This document shows, one piece after another, positions 1-8,534 of a stretch of 64,000 bases of DNA. The notes beneath the pieces were generated by a model. The model did not search any database, was not told the origin of the DNA, and was given only the letters and a program-made list of their open reading frames with translations. The stretch covers positions 1 to 64,000 of the forward strand of contig NZ_FOTW01000018.1 in the NCBI RefSeq assembly GCF_900114705.1, given 5' to 3'. Origin of the DNA: Rugamonas rubra. Its GTDB lineage: Bacteria; Pseudomonadota; Gammaproteobacteria; Burkholderiales; Burkholderiaceae_D. The position numbers and the translations under genes were made by a program. Each line of letters begins with the position of its first letter. Positions within the stretch are counted from its first letter, which is position 1.

Positions 1-211
1 CGAATGAAGGGAACCTGCCCGGATATATTGGCATGAAAAATGAGGCGCGTGGAGACTTCAGCCTGTCAGTTGGGGGAAATGAACCCACGAAATTGTTATT
101 CCAGCTATTCATTGAAAGCGTCTCACTTGTGGACAACGAAGGTAGGCCAGCCACATAAAACTAGCACTGGCCGCTTGAAATGGACGTGTCCACGGCCCGG
201 CCCGGCCCGGC
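1..211. other. Intergenic edge region, no gene seen
   Basis: This stretch lies downstream of the DUF6351 gene, which is on the minus strand and stops at 212. It holds only short open frames without a ribosome binding site or recognisable product, and a GC-rich CCGGC repeat just before the stop codon. I see no convincing terminator hairpin with a U-tract. The gene to the left, if any, is outside the window. Confidence 0.5.
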
Positions 212-2494
212 CTAGCGCAGGCCCGCCGCCGCGTAGTCGCACACGCCGTCCGGAAAGATTTTCTGCAGCCACGCCCGCTGGCCGGCCGTGAACGGCGCGC
301 CGGCGCCATAGCTGCCGTCGGCCAGCGCCGTGGCCAGCGGCTTGAGCGCGCACTTGAAGATGTCGCCCTTGATCGACTCGCCGGCCACCATGCGCGGGCT
401 GGAAAAAATCGGATAGGCCTTGCTGCAGGCGCCGGGTGGGTTCTGGTTCAGGATGCCGTCCCACACCGCCGGCCCTGTGGCGATCGCGGCGCCACCGGCG
501 TCTATGCATTGGTCGACGAAGGCGGCCGGCGCGGCACCGTCGGCCAGGTAGCGGTCGATCACGGCCAGGGCGTCCATGGCCATGGCCAGCGCGCTGTTGT
601 TCGATCCCGCCACCCAAATCACCTGCTTGCTCGCCGCCGCCCGGTTCGCCTCCAGCAGGCGCGCCCGCGCCGAAAACGCTTGGCGGGCGTTGTGCATATT
701 GAGCTCGGCCTCGAGATAGGGCCGCAGGTCGATCAACGGAATGTCTAGCCGCCGGCCGGTGAACACGTGGCCCGAGGCGAAGGCCTTGCCGATGGCCGCC
801 ACGTCGCCGGCGCGCCGCCGCGCCGGGGTGCCGGCGGGATCGCGGCAGGCCGTGCCGCGTTGCATGTTGGCGGCGTCGAAGGGATCGGCCGCCTGCTCCC
901 AGGCGACAAAGTCGGCCTGCTCCTTCCAGCCGCCGACGCAGGCGTTGATGCGTAAAAACTCGTCGGCGTCGATCCGGCCCTGCGCCAGCGCGGTCAGGCC
1001 GTATTGCACGCCGACGTTGTCGATGGTGTTGGGCGCGAAGCCCTGGCTGTCGGTGCCGTAGATGTTGGCCAGGTCGTTCCAGTGCGTCCACTTTACATTT
1101 GCCAAGGCTCCGGGCGGGTAGTGGTAGAACGCCGCCGCCTGTTCGTAGCGGGGATCCTTGTACTGCGGATTGAGCACGGTCGGCAGCGCCATGCGCCAGC
1201 CGTTGATGCATTCCGTCGTTCCCGGGGTGCCGAGGATGGCGTTGCGCACGGTGTCGCTGGCGTTCATGCCTTCGATGAGGCGCTGCCGGCTCCATGTCGC
1301 CCATGGCGAGGCCGGGTCGAGCGCCACCGCGTCCCTGAAATACTGCCCCAGCAGCGGACAGTCCGAGATCGGCGTGGTCTGCGTCAGCATGTCCGGGTAG
1401 GATTGGATCGGCACGCCGCCGTCGAGCAGGCCCGGGCGGTTCTGCGCGAACAGGTATTGCTGGACGGCGCCGCCGGAACCACCCAGGCCTATCGTGTAGT
1501 CGGGCTTGCCGTAGGCCTTGATGAAATGCTCCTTCGTCATCAAGGCCGTCTCCTCGGCCAGGCGCATGTTGTAGTGCACGCCGGCCTCGTTGCCGGAGGA
1601 ACTGACGACGGCGTAGCCCTGCGCCAGTATGCGCGGCAGCAGCTGCAGTTCGGAGCCGCTCAGGCCGTTGTTGAACCACATCGCCGTGCCCTGCTGGTGG
1701 CCGATGCCGACGCCGCCGCGCAGCCAATACACCAGCTTGCGGTTCCAGGCCGACTGGTCGAACACGGCGCTCGGCGCCAGCATGGCGATGGTGTACAGGA
1801 AGCGGTTGATCGAGCCTGCCTCGACCCGCACCACGAAGGGCACGGCGGCGCCGTTGACGGTGGTGCTGGCCAGGTCGGCCGGCGGGCTGGCGTAGCCGGT
1901 GGCCGGCTCGAAGGGCTTGAAGCCGCTGCCGTTGAAATAGAAGTGGCCGATGCGGCGGGGGATGTTGCAGTTCCGGCTGTGGCCGAGCAGTTGGCCGCTG
2001 GCGGGATCGAAGACGGGGTGGCCGACGCCGTCGTGGTTGTCGACCCGCGGTTGGCCCAGGCCGGATTCCTGCGAGCGGCAGATGAAGGGCTGCTGTTGCG
2101 GCCCGGTGAACAGCGGCCCGCTGATCGAATGGTTGGTCAGCGTGATCGCGTCGAGCAGGTCGTGGTCGCGACTGCCGTGCGAATGCCGCGCTTCGAGGCG
2201 GTTTTCGCCGTCCACCAGGCCCGTGAGGACGCCCTCCATGCGCTCGCCGTGGCGCGCCATCGCCGGCGCCACCGGCTTGCCGTTCAGCCAGAGCGTGACG
2301 TGCTCCAGCAGCGCAGGCGCCGCCGCCACCTCGATGCGGGCGTCGCCGCCGGACACCAGCTCCGGCGCGCTGGACAATACGCTGAGCCTCGCTCGGGGAG
2401 GCTGGTCCGGCGCGGCGGCACAGCCCGCCGTGCCGATGGCAATGGCGCTGCCCAAGACGAAACGCGCCCCTTGCCTGCCGATCGCTTGCATCAT
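212..2494 (-). CDS. DUF6351 family exported hydrolase-like protein
   Basis: This 760-residue protein matches the DUF6351 family, whose function is not settled. The N-terminus has a signal sequence (hydrophobic residues 11-24) followed by AGCAAA, so Cys25 may be a lipoprotein acylation site. Near residues 338-342 there is a GGSGG motif, a G-x-S-x-G nucleophile elbow with Ser340, in a context that looks like an alpha/beta-hydrolase. This supports an esterase or polymer depolymerase role but does not prove it. The ATG at 2494 follows GGGGGAGG at good spacing, which fixes the start. The gene stands alone; the next gene upstream is divergent. The family call is from recalled sequence style, and the substrate is unknown. 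Confidence 0.8.
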   Translation of the reverse strand: MMQAIGRQGARFVLGSAIAIGTAGCAAAPDQPPRARLSVLSSAPELVSGGDARIEVAAAPALLEHVTLWLNGKPVAPAMARHGERMEGVLTGLVDGENRLEARHSHGSRDHDLLDAITLTNHSISGPLFTGPQQQPFICRSQESGLGQPRVDNHDGVGHPVFDPASGQLLGHSRNCNIPRRIGHFYFNGSGFKPFEPATGYASPPADLASTTVNGAAVPFVVRVEAGSINRFLYTIAMLAPSAVFDQSAWNRKLVYWLRGGVGIGHQQGTAMWFNNGLSGSELQLLPRILAQGYAVVSSSGNEAGVHYNMRLAEETALMTKEHFIKAYGKPDYTIGLGGSGGAVQQYLFAQNRPGLLDGGVPIQSYPDMLTQTTPISDCPLLGQYFRDAVALDPASPWATWSRQRLIEGMNASDTVRNAILGTPGTTECINGWRMALPTVLNPQYKDPRYEQAAAFYHYPPGALANVKWTHWNDLANIYGTDSQGFAPNTIDNVGVQYGLTALAQGRIDADEFLRINACVGGWKEQADFVAWEQAADPFDAANMQRGTACRDPAGTPARRRAGDVAAIGKAFASGHVFTGRRLDIPLIDLRPYLEAELNMHNARQAFSARARLLEANRAAASKQVIWVAGSNNSALAMAMDALAVIDRYLADGAAPAAFVDQCIDAGGAAIATGPAVWDGILNQNPPGACSKAYPIFSSPRMVAGESIKGDIFKCALKPLATALADGSYGAGAPFTAGQRAWLQKIFPDGVCDYAAAGLR

Positions 2495-2723
2495 GATGTC
2501 CTCCCCCGTTGCAGATGTTTTTCATTTTTGCCTGCTAGCCGTCTAGCATATTGATGAAAGGCAGATTCATCAACTCTGGAAAAGGCGTCAAACCGCGTAT
2601 GTACCGCGTGGTGTTTTTTGTTTGCGGCGACAGCATGGCCGACCGCAAGCGTTCGCTATGTGAAGGTGCTACGATGACGGTGCCTGCTTCCGCCGGGGGG
2701 CAACATCTTCTAAGGCATTCACC

Positions 2724-3173
2724 ATGTCGTTCCTGTCTGATATCGCGGTGTACTCGGCAGATCGCCAGTTGCAGCTAGTAGTCGAAATCAAAGGCATGCC
2801 GAGCTCCGATGAGCAGTGGGCTGCCCAATTTCGCCGCAATTTACTGACGCATTATGCCGTCCCTCCTGCGCCGTTTTTCCTCCTTGTACTGCCAGACCAG
2901 CTTTACTTGTGGACAGCGAAGCATGGTGAAACAAGCGCTCTGCCTGATTATCATGCGAAAACCTGGTCCGCGTTGAAACGATATTTGCCGCATGCCCAGC
3001 AAGGCGCAATCAGTAAGCGCGGCCTTGAATTGGCGGTGCAATCCTGGTTAAGCGACTTGACCAATTCGGATGACGCGACGAAAGCTAACGGGGCCGAGCC
3101 GCGCTGGCTTGCCGACTCGGGGCTGTCCGAGGCAATTCGGACGGGCTCCATGCAAGTCGAGGCCATGGTGTGA
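2724..3173 (+). CDS. Small PD-(D/E)XK-like hypothetical protein paired with a PIN gene
   Basis: This 149-residue protein has no assigned function. Early residues include LVVEIKG, the E-x-K half of a PD-(D/E)XK nuclease core, followed by a predicted helix and FFLLVLPDQLYLW, a beta-strand pattern seen in restriction-endonuclease-like folds. No second acidic residue can be placed with certainty, so nuclease activity is inference. The stop codon overlaps the start of the PIN gene by 4 bases, so the two were translationally coupled. Such pairs of a nuclease-like protein and a PIN protein recur in bacterial genomes. Codon use is less GC-extreme than in the neighbours, which suggests acquisition. 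Confidence 0.6.
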   Translation: MSFLSDIAVYSADRQLQLVVEIKGMPSSDEQWAAQFRRNLLTHYAVPPAPFFLLVLPDQLYLWTAKHGETSALPDYHAKTWSALKRYLPHAQQGAISKRGLELAVQSWLSDLTNSDDATKANGAEPRWLADSGLSEAIRTGSMQVEAMV

Positions 3174-3558
3174 TCGTCTACGTCGAGTCCAATTTCGTAC
3201 TCGAACTGGCGTTCATGCAGGAGGAGAACGCAGAGTGTGAAGGAATTCTTCAACTGGCGGAGGCCGGTGTCGTGCAACTTGCCATGCCGGCCTTCTCCGT
3301 CGGCGAACCATATGAAACTTTGGTTCGGCGCCATCGCGAGCGACGGGCACTTGCCAACAAGTTGACGGACGAGCTCAAGCAATTGCGGCGCTCCGCACCC
3401 TAGCAGTGTTTTGTCAACAAAAACGCCAAGGACTTCCTGATACCGAAAATCGAGGACGAGTTTACGACGTTCAACTGCAAGCTCATCCCTAGGTTTCCGC
3501 CGGCCTGGCCTATTTGCAGGCCGCGCTTGGCAAGGCGTCGCCGCAGGGCGCGCCCTAG
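3170..3558 (+). pseudogene. Broken PIN-domain protein (toxin-like RNase remnant)
   Basis: The first 77 codons (3170-3403) read as the N-terminal part of a PIN domain: MIVYVESNFVLELAF, then a helical region with EPYETLVRRHRERR. Translation stops at TAG 3401. In the same frame just after the stop the sequence reads CFVNKNAKDF...FNCKLIPRF, which is the C-terminal part of the same PIN subfamily. After about 3494 a one-base shift restores SAGLAYLQAAL before the stop at 3556-3558. The middle of the domain, where catalytic acidic residues are expected, is missing. I read this as an internal deletion plus a frameshift in a former full-length gene. The N-terminal fragment could still be made but should not be a functional nuclease. 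Confidence 0.7.
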
Positions 3559-3663
3559 CGGCGCCGGCTCGCCGCCGCCCTATTCCGCATTTCTTTGATG
3601 TAGCGTATATCTTTGCGATATTGCCGGTGGTAAAACATGGCCCTTTCCCTGACCGTGTCCGCC

Positions 3664-4809
3664 ATGTCCACCTTCACCCTCGCCAACGTCTCGATAGACG
3701 ACTTCCTCGCCAAGCACTGGCAGCAGCAGCCGCTGGTCATCCGTGGCGGCTTCGAACACTTCGCCGACCCGCTCAGCCCGGACGAGCTGGCCGGCCTGGC
3801 CTGCGAGGAGCAGATCGAGTCGCGCCTGGTCTACCGCCGCGGCGGCGAGTGGCAGGCCGAGCACGGCCCGTTCGACTCCTACGAGCGGCTCGGCGAGCGC
3901 GACTGGACGCTGATCGTCCAGGCCGCCAACCACTGGGTGCCCGAGGTGGCCGAGCTGGTCAAGCCCTTCGCCTTCCTGCCCAAGTGGCGCCTCGACGACG
4001 TGATGATCAGCTACGCCACGCCGGGCGGCGGCGTGGGCCCGCACATCGACCGCTACGACGTGTTCATCTGCCAGGGCTCGGGCCGGCGCCGCTGGCGCGT
4101 CGGCGCGCGCGGGCCGCACCGCGAGTTCGCCGCCCACGCCGCGCTGCTGCACTGCGACCCCTTCGAGCCGATCATCGACGTCGAGCTGCTGCCCGGCGAC
4201 ATCCTCTACCTGCCGCCCGGCTTCCCGCACGACGGCGTCACGCTGGAGGCCTCGATGAGCTTTTCGGTGGGCTTCCGCAGCAAGTCGCCTAGCGAGCTGG
4301 TCAGCGCGCTGGCCGACCACCTGCTCGACAAGGAGCTGGGCAACGAGCTGCTCAGCGACCCGGGCCGGCCGGCCCACCGGCAACAGGGCCGCATCGACGC
4401 CACCGACTTCGCCCGCCTGCGCGCGCAGATGCAGGCCATGCTGGACGACGAGGCGGTGCTGGCCGACGCCGTCGGCGCCATGCTGTCGCGCAACAAGTGC
4501 GAGCTCGACCTGCAGCCGCTGCAGGAGCCCTACACTTCGGCCGAGTTGCTGGAGTATTGGCGCCAGGCGCCGCTGCTGCGCATCGGCGGCTTGCGCTGCT
4601 TCTATGTCGACGCCACGGTGGCGGCCGGCGTCTGCTACATCGACGGCAGCCGCTACAACTTCGGCCCGGCCTGTCACGGCGCCGTGCTGGCGCTGTGCGA
4701 CAACGACGAGCTGGACTACGCCGCCCTGGCGCCCTGGCTGGAGCAGCCCGAGCTGGTGCAGGCGCTGGCGCAGTGGGTCAACCGCGGCTACTGGTACTTC
4801 GACGACTGA
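3664..4809 (+). CDS. roxA: Ribosomal protein L16 arginine hydroxylase (JmjC/cupin oxygenase)
   Basis: This is a 2-oxoglutarate/Fe(II) oxygenase of the YcfD/RoxA family, which hydroxylates an arginine of ribosomal protein uL16. From ATG 3664 the protein has 381 residues. It shows GPHIDRYDVF with the iron ligands His127 and Asp129 and a distal ligand His189 in PPGFPHDG; the spacing matches the E. coli enzyme. The C-terminal part fits the dimerisation and winged-helix regions. An in-frame ATG at 3637 adds nine residues and has a weak GGTGG upstream; I prefer 3664 because family alignment begins there. The 3' end overlaps the convergent DJ-1 gene by 22 bases. Confidence 0.88.
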   Translation: MSTFTLANVSIDDFLAKHWQQQPLVIRGGFEHFADPLSPDELAGLACEEQIESRLVYRRGGEWQAEHGPFDSYERLGERDWTLIVQAANHWVPEVAELVKPFAFLPKWRLDDVMISYATPGGGVGPHIDRYDVFICQGSGRRRWRVGARGPHREFAAHAALLHCDPFEPIIDVELLPGDILYLPPGFPHDGVTLEASMSFSVGFRSKSPSELVSALADHLLDKELGNELLSDPGRPAHRQQGRIDATDFARLRAQMQAMLDDEAVLADAVGAMLSRNKCELDLQPLQEPYTSAELLEYWRQAPLLRIGGLRCFYVDATVAAGVCYIDGSRYNFGPACHGAVLALCDNDELDYAALAPWLEQPELVQALAQWVNRGYWYFDD

Positions 4810-5453
4810 GTCGACGGCGTCCAGTCGTACTCCATCTGGCGCGCCGTGGCGGCGGCCAGCGTGGCCCCCAGCACGCGCTCGACCAGGTGCAGGCTCATGC
4901 CGATGCCGGCGGAGATGCCGGCCGAGCTGACGATGCGGCCCTGGTCGACCCAGGGCGTGTTCGCGCGGATGTCGAGGTGGGGAAACTCGGCGCGCAGCTC
5001 GGCGATGTCGCTCCAGTGGGTGGTGGCGGCCAGGCCGTCGAGCAGGCCCAGCTGGGCCAGCAGAAAGGCGCCGGTGCAGACCGAGGCGGTCAGCGCGGCC
5101 TGCTCGCTGGCGCGGCGGATCCAGGCCAGGGTACGGGGGCAGCCGCGCGGTTGCTCGACCAGGCCGCCCGGCACCACCAGCAGGTCGAGCGGCGGCGTGT
5201 CGTCGAAGCCGTGGTGCGGCAGCACGCCCATGCCGTGGCGTGCCGCCACGGTGTCGCGCTCTGCGCCGATCAGCGCGACCTTGAAGGCCGACTCCAGGCC
5301 GAGGTCGCGCTTGGCGACGCGGGCGGCGACGGAGAACACCTCGAAGGGACCGGCGAAGTCGAGCACTTCGACGCCGGGAAACACCAAAATACCGACGTGC
5401 AGGGTGTGCAAACGGGCGCGGCGCGCGGCGATATCCTCGAACTGATGGTTCAT
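4788..5453 (-). CDS. DJ-1/PfpI family protein (isonitrile hydratase-like)
   Basis: This 221-residue protein has a single class I glutamine-amidotransferase-like (DJ-1/PfpI) domain. It begins after a short polar leader with LHVGILVFPGVEVLDFAGPFEVF and carries the nucleophile-elbow cysteine in ASVCTGAFLLAQLG. Such stand-alone domains act as isonitrile hydratases, deglycases or small-molecule sensors, and this one cannot be narrowed further. Its ATG overlaps the stop of the upstream GlxA-type regulator by 4 bases (ATGA), so the two form a coupled operon transcribed leftwards. The close relation of its fold to the sensor half of the regulator suggests a duplicated ligand domain or an enzyme acting on the regulator's ligand. 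Confidence 0.8.
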   Translation of the reverse strand: MNHQFEDIAARRARLHTLHVGILVFPGVEVLDFAGPFEVFSVAARVAKRDLGLESAFKVALIGAERDTVAARHGMGVLPHHGFDDTPPLDLLVVPGGLVEQPRGCPRTLAWIRRASEQAALTASVCTGAFLLAQLGLLDGLAATTHWSDIAELRAEFPHLDIRANTPWVDQGRIVSSAGISAGIGMSLHLVERVLGATLAAATARQMEYDWTPSTQSSKYQ

Positions 5454-6490
5454 TGCAATTCCTCTTCTGTGCTTGTGGCTGGGTGGGGGGAAACGGCTGG
5501 CGGCCGGCCGCGCCAGGCGCCGAAGCGCTCGCGGTAGTCGCCCGGGCCGACCTGTAGATAGCGCAGGAAGACGCGGCGCATCACGTCGGCGCTGCGGAAG
5601 CCGCAGGCCAGGGCGACCAGCTCGACCGGCGCGGCGCCGCTTTCGAGCCGGCGGCGCGCGTGCTCGAGGCGGCTGCGCTCGACGAACTGGGCCGGCGCCA
5701 CGCCGGTGTCGCGTTTGAACACGCGGGCGAAGTTGCGCGGGCTCATGGCCGCCAGGCGCGCCAGCGCCTCCACCGACAGGTCGGCCTCGGGATGCTCGAC
5801 GATGGCTTGCTGGACCCGGCGGATCGCCTCGTCGCGGCCTGACGGGGCCGGCGGCGCGACGCCGAACTGCGACTGGCCGCCCGGCCGGCGCAGGAACATC
5901 ACCAGCTCGCGCGCGGTGCGCAGCGCCAGCGCGGCGCCGAAGTCGTCCTCGATCATGGCCAGCGCCAGGTCGATGCCGGCGGTCACGCCGGCCGAGGTCC
6001 AGACGCCGCCGTCGGCGACGAAGATGGCGGCGCCGTCCACCGTCACCTTGGGGTAGCGGCGCGCCAGGCGCTCGCACCAGTTCCAATGGGTCACGGCGCG
6101 GCGGCCGTCGAGCAGGCCGGCCTCGGCCAGCAGCAGGGCGCCGGTGCAGACGGCGCCGAGGCGGCGGGCGCGGCCGGCCTGGCGGCGCAGCGTGTCGAGC
6201 AGCCCGGGGCGGGCGCAGCAGTCCTCGATGGCCGCGCCGCCGGCCACCAGCAGGGTGTCGAGCGGCCCGGGCGCGGCGAAGTCGCGGGTCGCGGCGATGG
6301 CCAGCCCGGAGGCGGTGCGCAGCAGGCCGGGCCGCTCGGCGGCGATCTCCACCGTGTAGCCGGGCGCGGCGCCGCCCAGCAGCGCCGAGGCGGTGGCGAA
6401 GGCCTCCAGCGGCCCGGCCACGTCGAGCAGCTCGACGCCGTCGAAGGCGAACAGGACGATGTGGCGGCTGGCGCCGGGATCTGGCTTCAT
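5450..6490 (-). CDS. GlxA-type AraC family transcriptional regulator
   Basis: This 346-residue protein has an N-terminal DJ-1/PfpI domain (about residues 10-190; cysteine in LGAVCTGALLLAEAG) joined to a C-terminal AraC helix-turn-helix pair (about residues 220-320, including LSVEALARLAAMSPRNFARVF and SADVMRRVFLRYLQVGPGDYR). Regulators of this kind control catabolism of amines, arginine or carnitine-type compounds in other proteobacteria; the ligand here is unknown. I start at ATG 6490 because the sequence upstream is rich in non-family residues. It is the first gene of a two-gene operon with the DJ-1 protein, and it may be autoregulated from the 6491-6743 region. Confidence 0.85.
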   Translation of the reverse strand: MKPDPGASRHIVLFAFDGVELLDVAGPLEAFATASALLGGAAPGYTVEIAAERPGLLRTASGLAIAATRDFAAPGPLDTLLVAGGAAIEDCCARPGLLDTLRRQAGRARRLGAVCTGALLLAEAGLLDGRRAVTHWNWCERLARRYPKVTVDGAAIFVADGGVWTSAGVTAGIDLALAMIEDDFGAALALRTARELVMFLRRPGGQSQFGVAPPAPSGRDEAIRRVQQAIVEHPEADLSVEALARLAAMSPRNFARVFKRDTGVAPAQFVERSRLEHARRRLESGAAPVELVALACGFRSADVMRRVFLRYLQVGPGDYRERFGAWRGRPPAVSPHPATSTEEELQ

Positions 6491-6654
6491 GGTGGCGGCG
6501 CTTCCTGGTCGGCATTGATATGACGACAACTATAGCGCAGCCGGTGTGCCGTGCGAAAGGACATCCACCCGACGATTCCTGCCAAGTCGATCTTATCTTG
6601 CTTGCCGCGGCTACGAGCGGCCGAGCTACACGGCGACCATCGCGGTCAGCCGAA

Positions 6655-6677
6655 TTGTCTCCGCAGCGCGGAGACAA
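6655..6677. repeat. Perfect inverted repeat, hairpin or operator
   Basis: TTGTCTCCGC (6655-6664) and GCGGAGACAA (6668-6677) are perfect 10-base arms around a 3-base loop. The site lies between the end of yfiB and the start of the GlxA-type regulator. No U-run follows on either strand, so it is not a classical terminator. It may be a factor-independent pause hairpin after yfiB or an operator for the downstream regulator. Either role is inference. Confidence 0.45.
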
Positions 6678-6743
6678 TGACGCAATTGCTTGTCGTTCAA
6701 GGGAGGTGATAGGCCATAGTGGGGGCAACGCCCCGGCGCGCCG

Positions 6744-7262
6744 CTACGGCGCCAGCACGATGATGGCGACGCGGCGGTTCTCGGCGCGGCCGGCGGCGGT
6801 GGCGTTGTCGGCGATCGGGCTGCCCTTGCCGTGGCCGATGGCGACGATGTCCTCGCGGCGGATGCCGGCCTCGCTCATGGCGTCGGCCACGGCGTCGGCG
6901 CGCTGGCGCGACAGCTTGCTGTTGTAGGCCTCGCTGCCGGAGGCGTCGGTGTGGCCCTCGACGCGCAGGTGGACGATGCCGACCGACAGCAGGGCGGCGC
7001 TGACCTTGCCCACCGCCGCCCGGCTCGTGCCGTTGAGCTTGTGCGCGTCGAAGTCGAACAGCAGCTTCTCGGCGAAGCTCAGCTCCCAGCCCTCCTCGGT
7101 CTGGCTGAAGCCGAGCTCGCGGAACATGGCCAGTTGGCTGGCGTTGAAGCGCGGCGGCGGCGCCGGCGGCGCGCTCTGGCAGGCGGTCAGGGTCAGCGCG
7201 GCCAGCAGGGGCAGCGCGGCCGCCAGCAGGGCGCGGCGGCGGGGTTGGACGGGTGGTTTCAT
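6744..7262 (-). CDS. yfiB: OmpA-family lipoprotein, YfiB-like
   Basis: This 172-residue protein has a signal sequence ending LTACQS, a lipobox with Cys28, and a C-terminal OmpA-like peptidoglycan-binding domain (about 65-172; LRVEGHTDASGS and NRRVAIIV are typical). It is the last gene of a yfiR-yfiN-yfiB operon. In Pseudomonas the outer-membrane lipoprotein YfiB sequesters the periplasmic inhibitor YfiR when activated by envelope stress and so releases the cyclase YfiN. Position, order and domain content all match that system. It lies 6 bases after yfiN. The family includes generic Pal/YiaD-type proteins, so the role rests on context. Confidence 0.8.
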   Translation of the reverse strand: MKPPVQPRRRALLAAALPLLAALTLTACQSAPPAPPPRFNASQLAMFRELGFSQTEEGWELSFAEKLLFDFDAHKLNGTSRAAVGKVSAALLSVGIVHLRVEGHTDASGSEAYNSKLSRQRADAVADAMSEAGIRREDIVAIGHGKGSPIADNATAAGRAENRRVAIIVLAP

Positions 7263-7268
7263 AAGCTC

Positions 7269-8534
7269 TTATCCTGGAATGGTGTGGGGAGGCCCGGCCA
7301 CGTGGCGCGAGCCGCGGCGGCGCTGCTTGGCCTGGTACATCGCCTCGTCGGCGGCCAGCAGCATGGCGGCCGGGTCGGCGCCGTGCTGCGGGTACAGCGC
7401 CACGCCGATGCTGAGGGAGGTGTAAATGTTGTCGCCGCCGGGCAGGTGGATCGGTTGGGCCATGGCGGCGATGATCTGGTCGGCGATGGCCAGCGCGTCG
7501 GCGCCGTGGCGCAGCGGACGCAGCAGGATGGCGAACTCGTCGCCGCCCAGCCGGGCCACCAGGTCGTTGCTGCGCAGCAGGGTCTTGATGCGCGCGGCGA
7601 TGTTGACCAGCACGGCGTCGCCGGCGGCGTGGCCGTACTGGTCGTTGATCTCCTTGAAGCGGTCGCTGTCGAGGTAGAGCAGGGCCACCAGGCCGTCCTC
7701 GGCGGCGGCCTCGGCCAGCGCCTTGGCCAGCTCGCTCTCGAGCATGGCGCGGTTCGACAGGCCGGTCAGGCTGTCGTGGCTGGCGCGGTGCGACAGCGTG
7801 GCGTGCTCCTTCTGCTGGTGGCGCTGCCAGGCCTCGAGTTCGTCGAGCAGGGCGTTGAAGTCGCCGTTGAGCGCGTTCAGCTCGGCGATGCCGGCGTCCG
7901 GCACGCGCAGGCCGAAGCTGCGGTCGCAGCGCACCCGGTGCGCCACGCCGGCCAGGTCGCGCAGCGGGCCGGTGATCTCGGCCTGCATGCGGCGCGCCAG
8001 CCGCGCCGCCACGGCGATGCTGATGGCCAGGCACAGGCAGACGCAGGCCAGTCCGCTGAGCAGGTACTGCAGCAGGCCGCGCCCCAGCGGCACCAGGCGG
8101 ATCTGGCCGACCGCCTGGCCGTCGTGCAGCACGGGGAACAGCAGCGGGCTGGGGATCAGCCAGCCGGCCAGGGTCTGTTCCAGCCGGGCGCCGGCGCCGG
8201 GCGCGCCGGGCGACCAGCGCGCCAGCACGCGGCCCTCGATGTTGCCGACCTCGAGCTCGGCGACGTCCTCGTGGCCGCCGATCAGCGCCAGCGCCTCCTG
8301 CGCCGCCTGGGCGTCGTCGAACACCACGGCCGCCTCCACCGTGTAGCTGAGCGAGCGCGCCACCAGGCGCAGGTTCTGCTCGGAATAGAAGCGCAGCGCG
8401 CCGAGGCCGGCGACGGTCAGCGCCAGCCCGGCCAGCGCCACGGCGATGCAGGCGACGCGGCGGTGCGCCCGGGTCAGCACCTGGTCGAGCGAGGGGCGCG
8501 GACTGTGCGGCGGGTGCGGCGGCAGCGGCGTCAT
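7269..8534 (-). CDS. yfiN: Membrane diguanylate cyclase, YfiN/TpbB-like
   Basis: This 421-residue inner-membrane protein makes c-di-GMP from two GTP. Visible parts are TM1 (about 27-48), a periplasmic CHASE8-like region (about 50-150), TM2 (about 154-178), a HAMP-like linker with the second coiled segment, and a GGDEF domain (about 250-415). The active-site motif GGDEF is intact at 330-334. The product-inhibition I-site RSND (321-324) lies five residues upstream. Its start overlaps the yfiR stop by 4 bases, and yfiB follows after 6 bases, so output should be set by the YfiR inhibitor and relieved by YfiB. An active cyclase is very likely. Confidence 0.87.
   Translation of the reverse strand: MTPLPPHPPHSPRPSLDQVLTRAHRRVACIAVALAGLALTVAGLGALRFYSEQNLRLVARSLSYTVEAAVVFDDAQAAQEALALIGGHEDVAELEVGNIEGRVLARWSPGAPGAGARLEQTLAGWLIPSPLLFPVLHDGQAVGQIRLVPLGRGLLQYLLSGLACVCLCLAISIAVAARLARRMQAEITGPLRDLAGVAHRVRCDRSFGLRVPDAGIAELNALNGDFNALLDELEAWQRHQQKEHATLSHRASHDSLTGLSNRAMLESELAKALAEAAAEDGLVALLYLDSDRFKEINDQYGHAAGDAVLVNIAARIKTLLRSNDLVARLGGDEFAILLRPLRHGADALAIADQIIAAMAQPIHLPGGDNIYTSLSIGVALYPQHGADPAAMLLAADEAMYQAKQRRRGSRHVAGPPHTIPG

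Noticed and set aside
40..291. Small open frame at the left edge
   Set aside because: It has no ribosome binding site or family pattern and partly overlaps the DUF6351 gene on the other strand.
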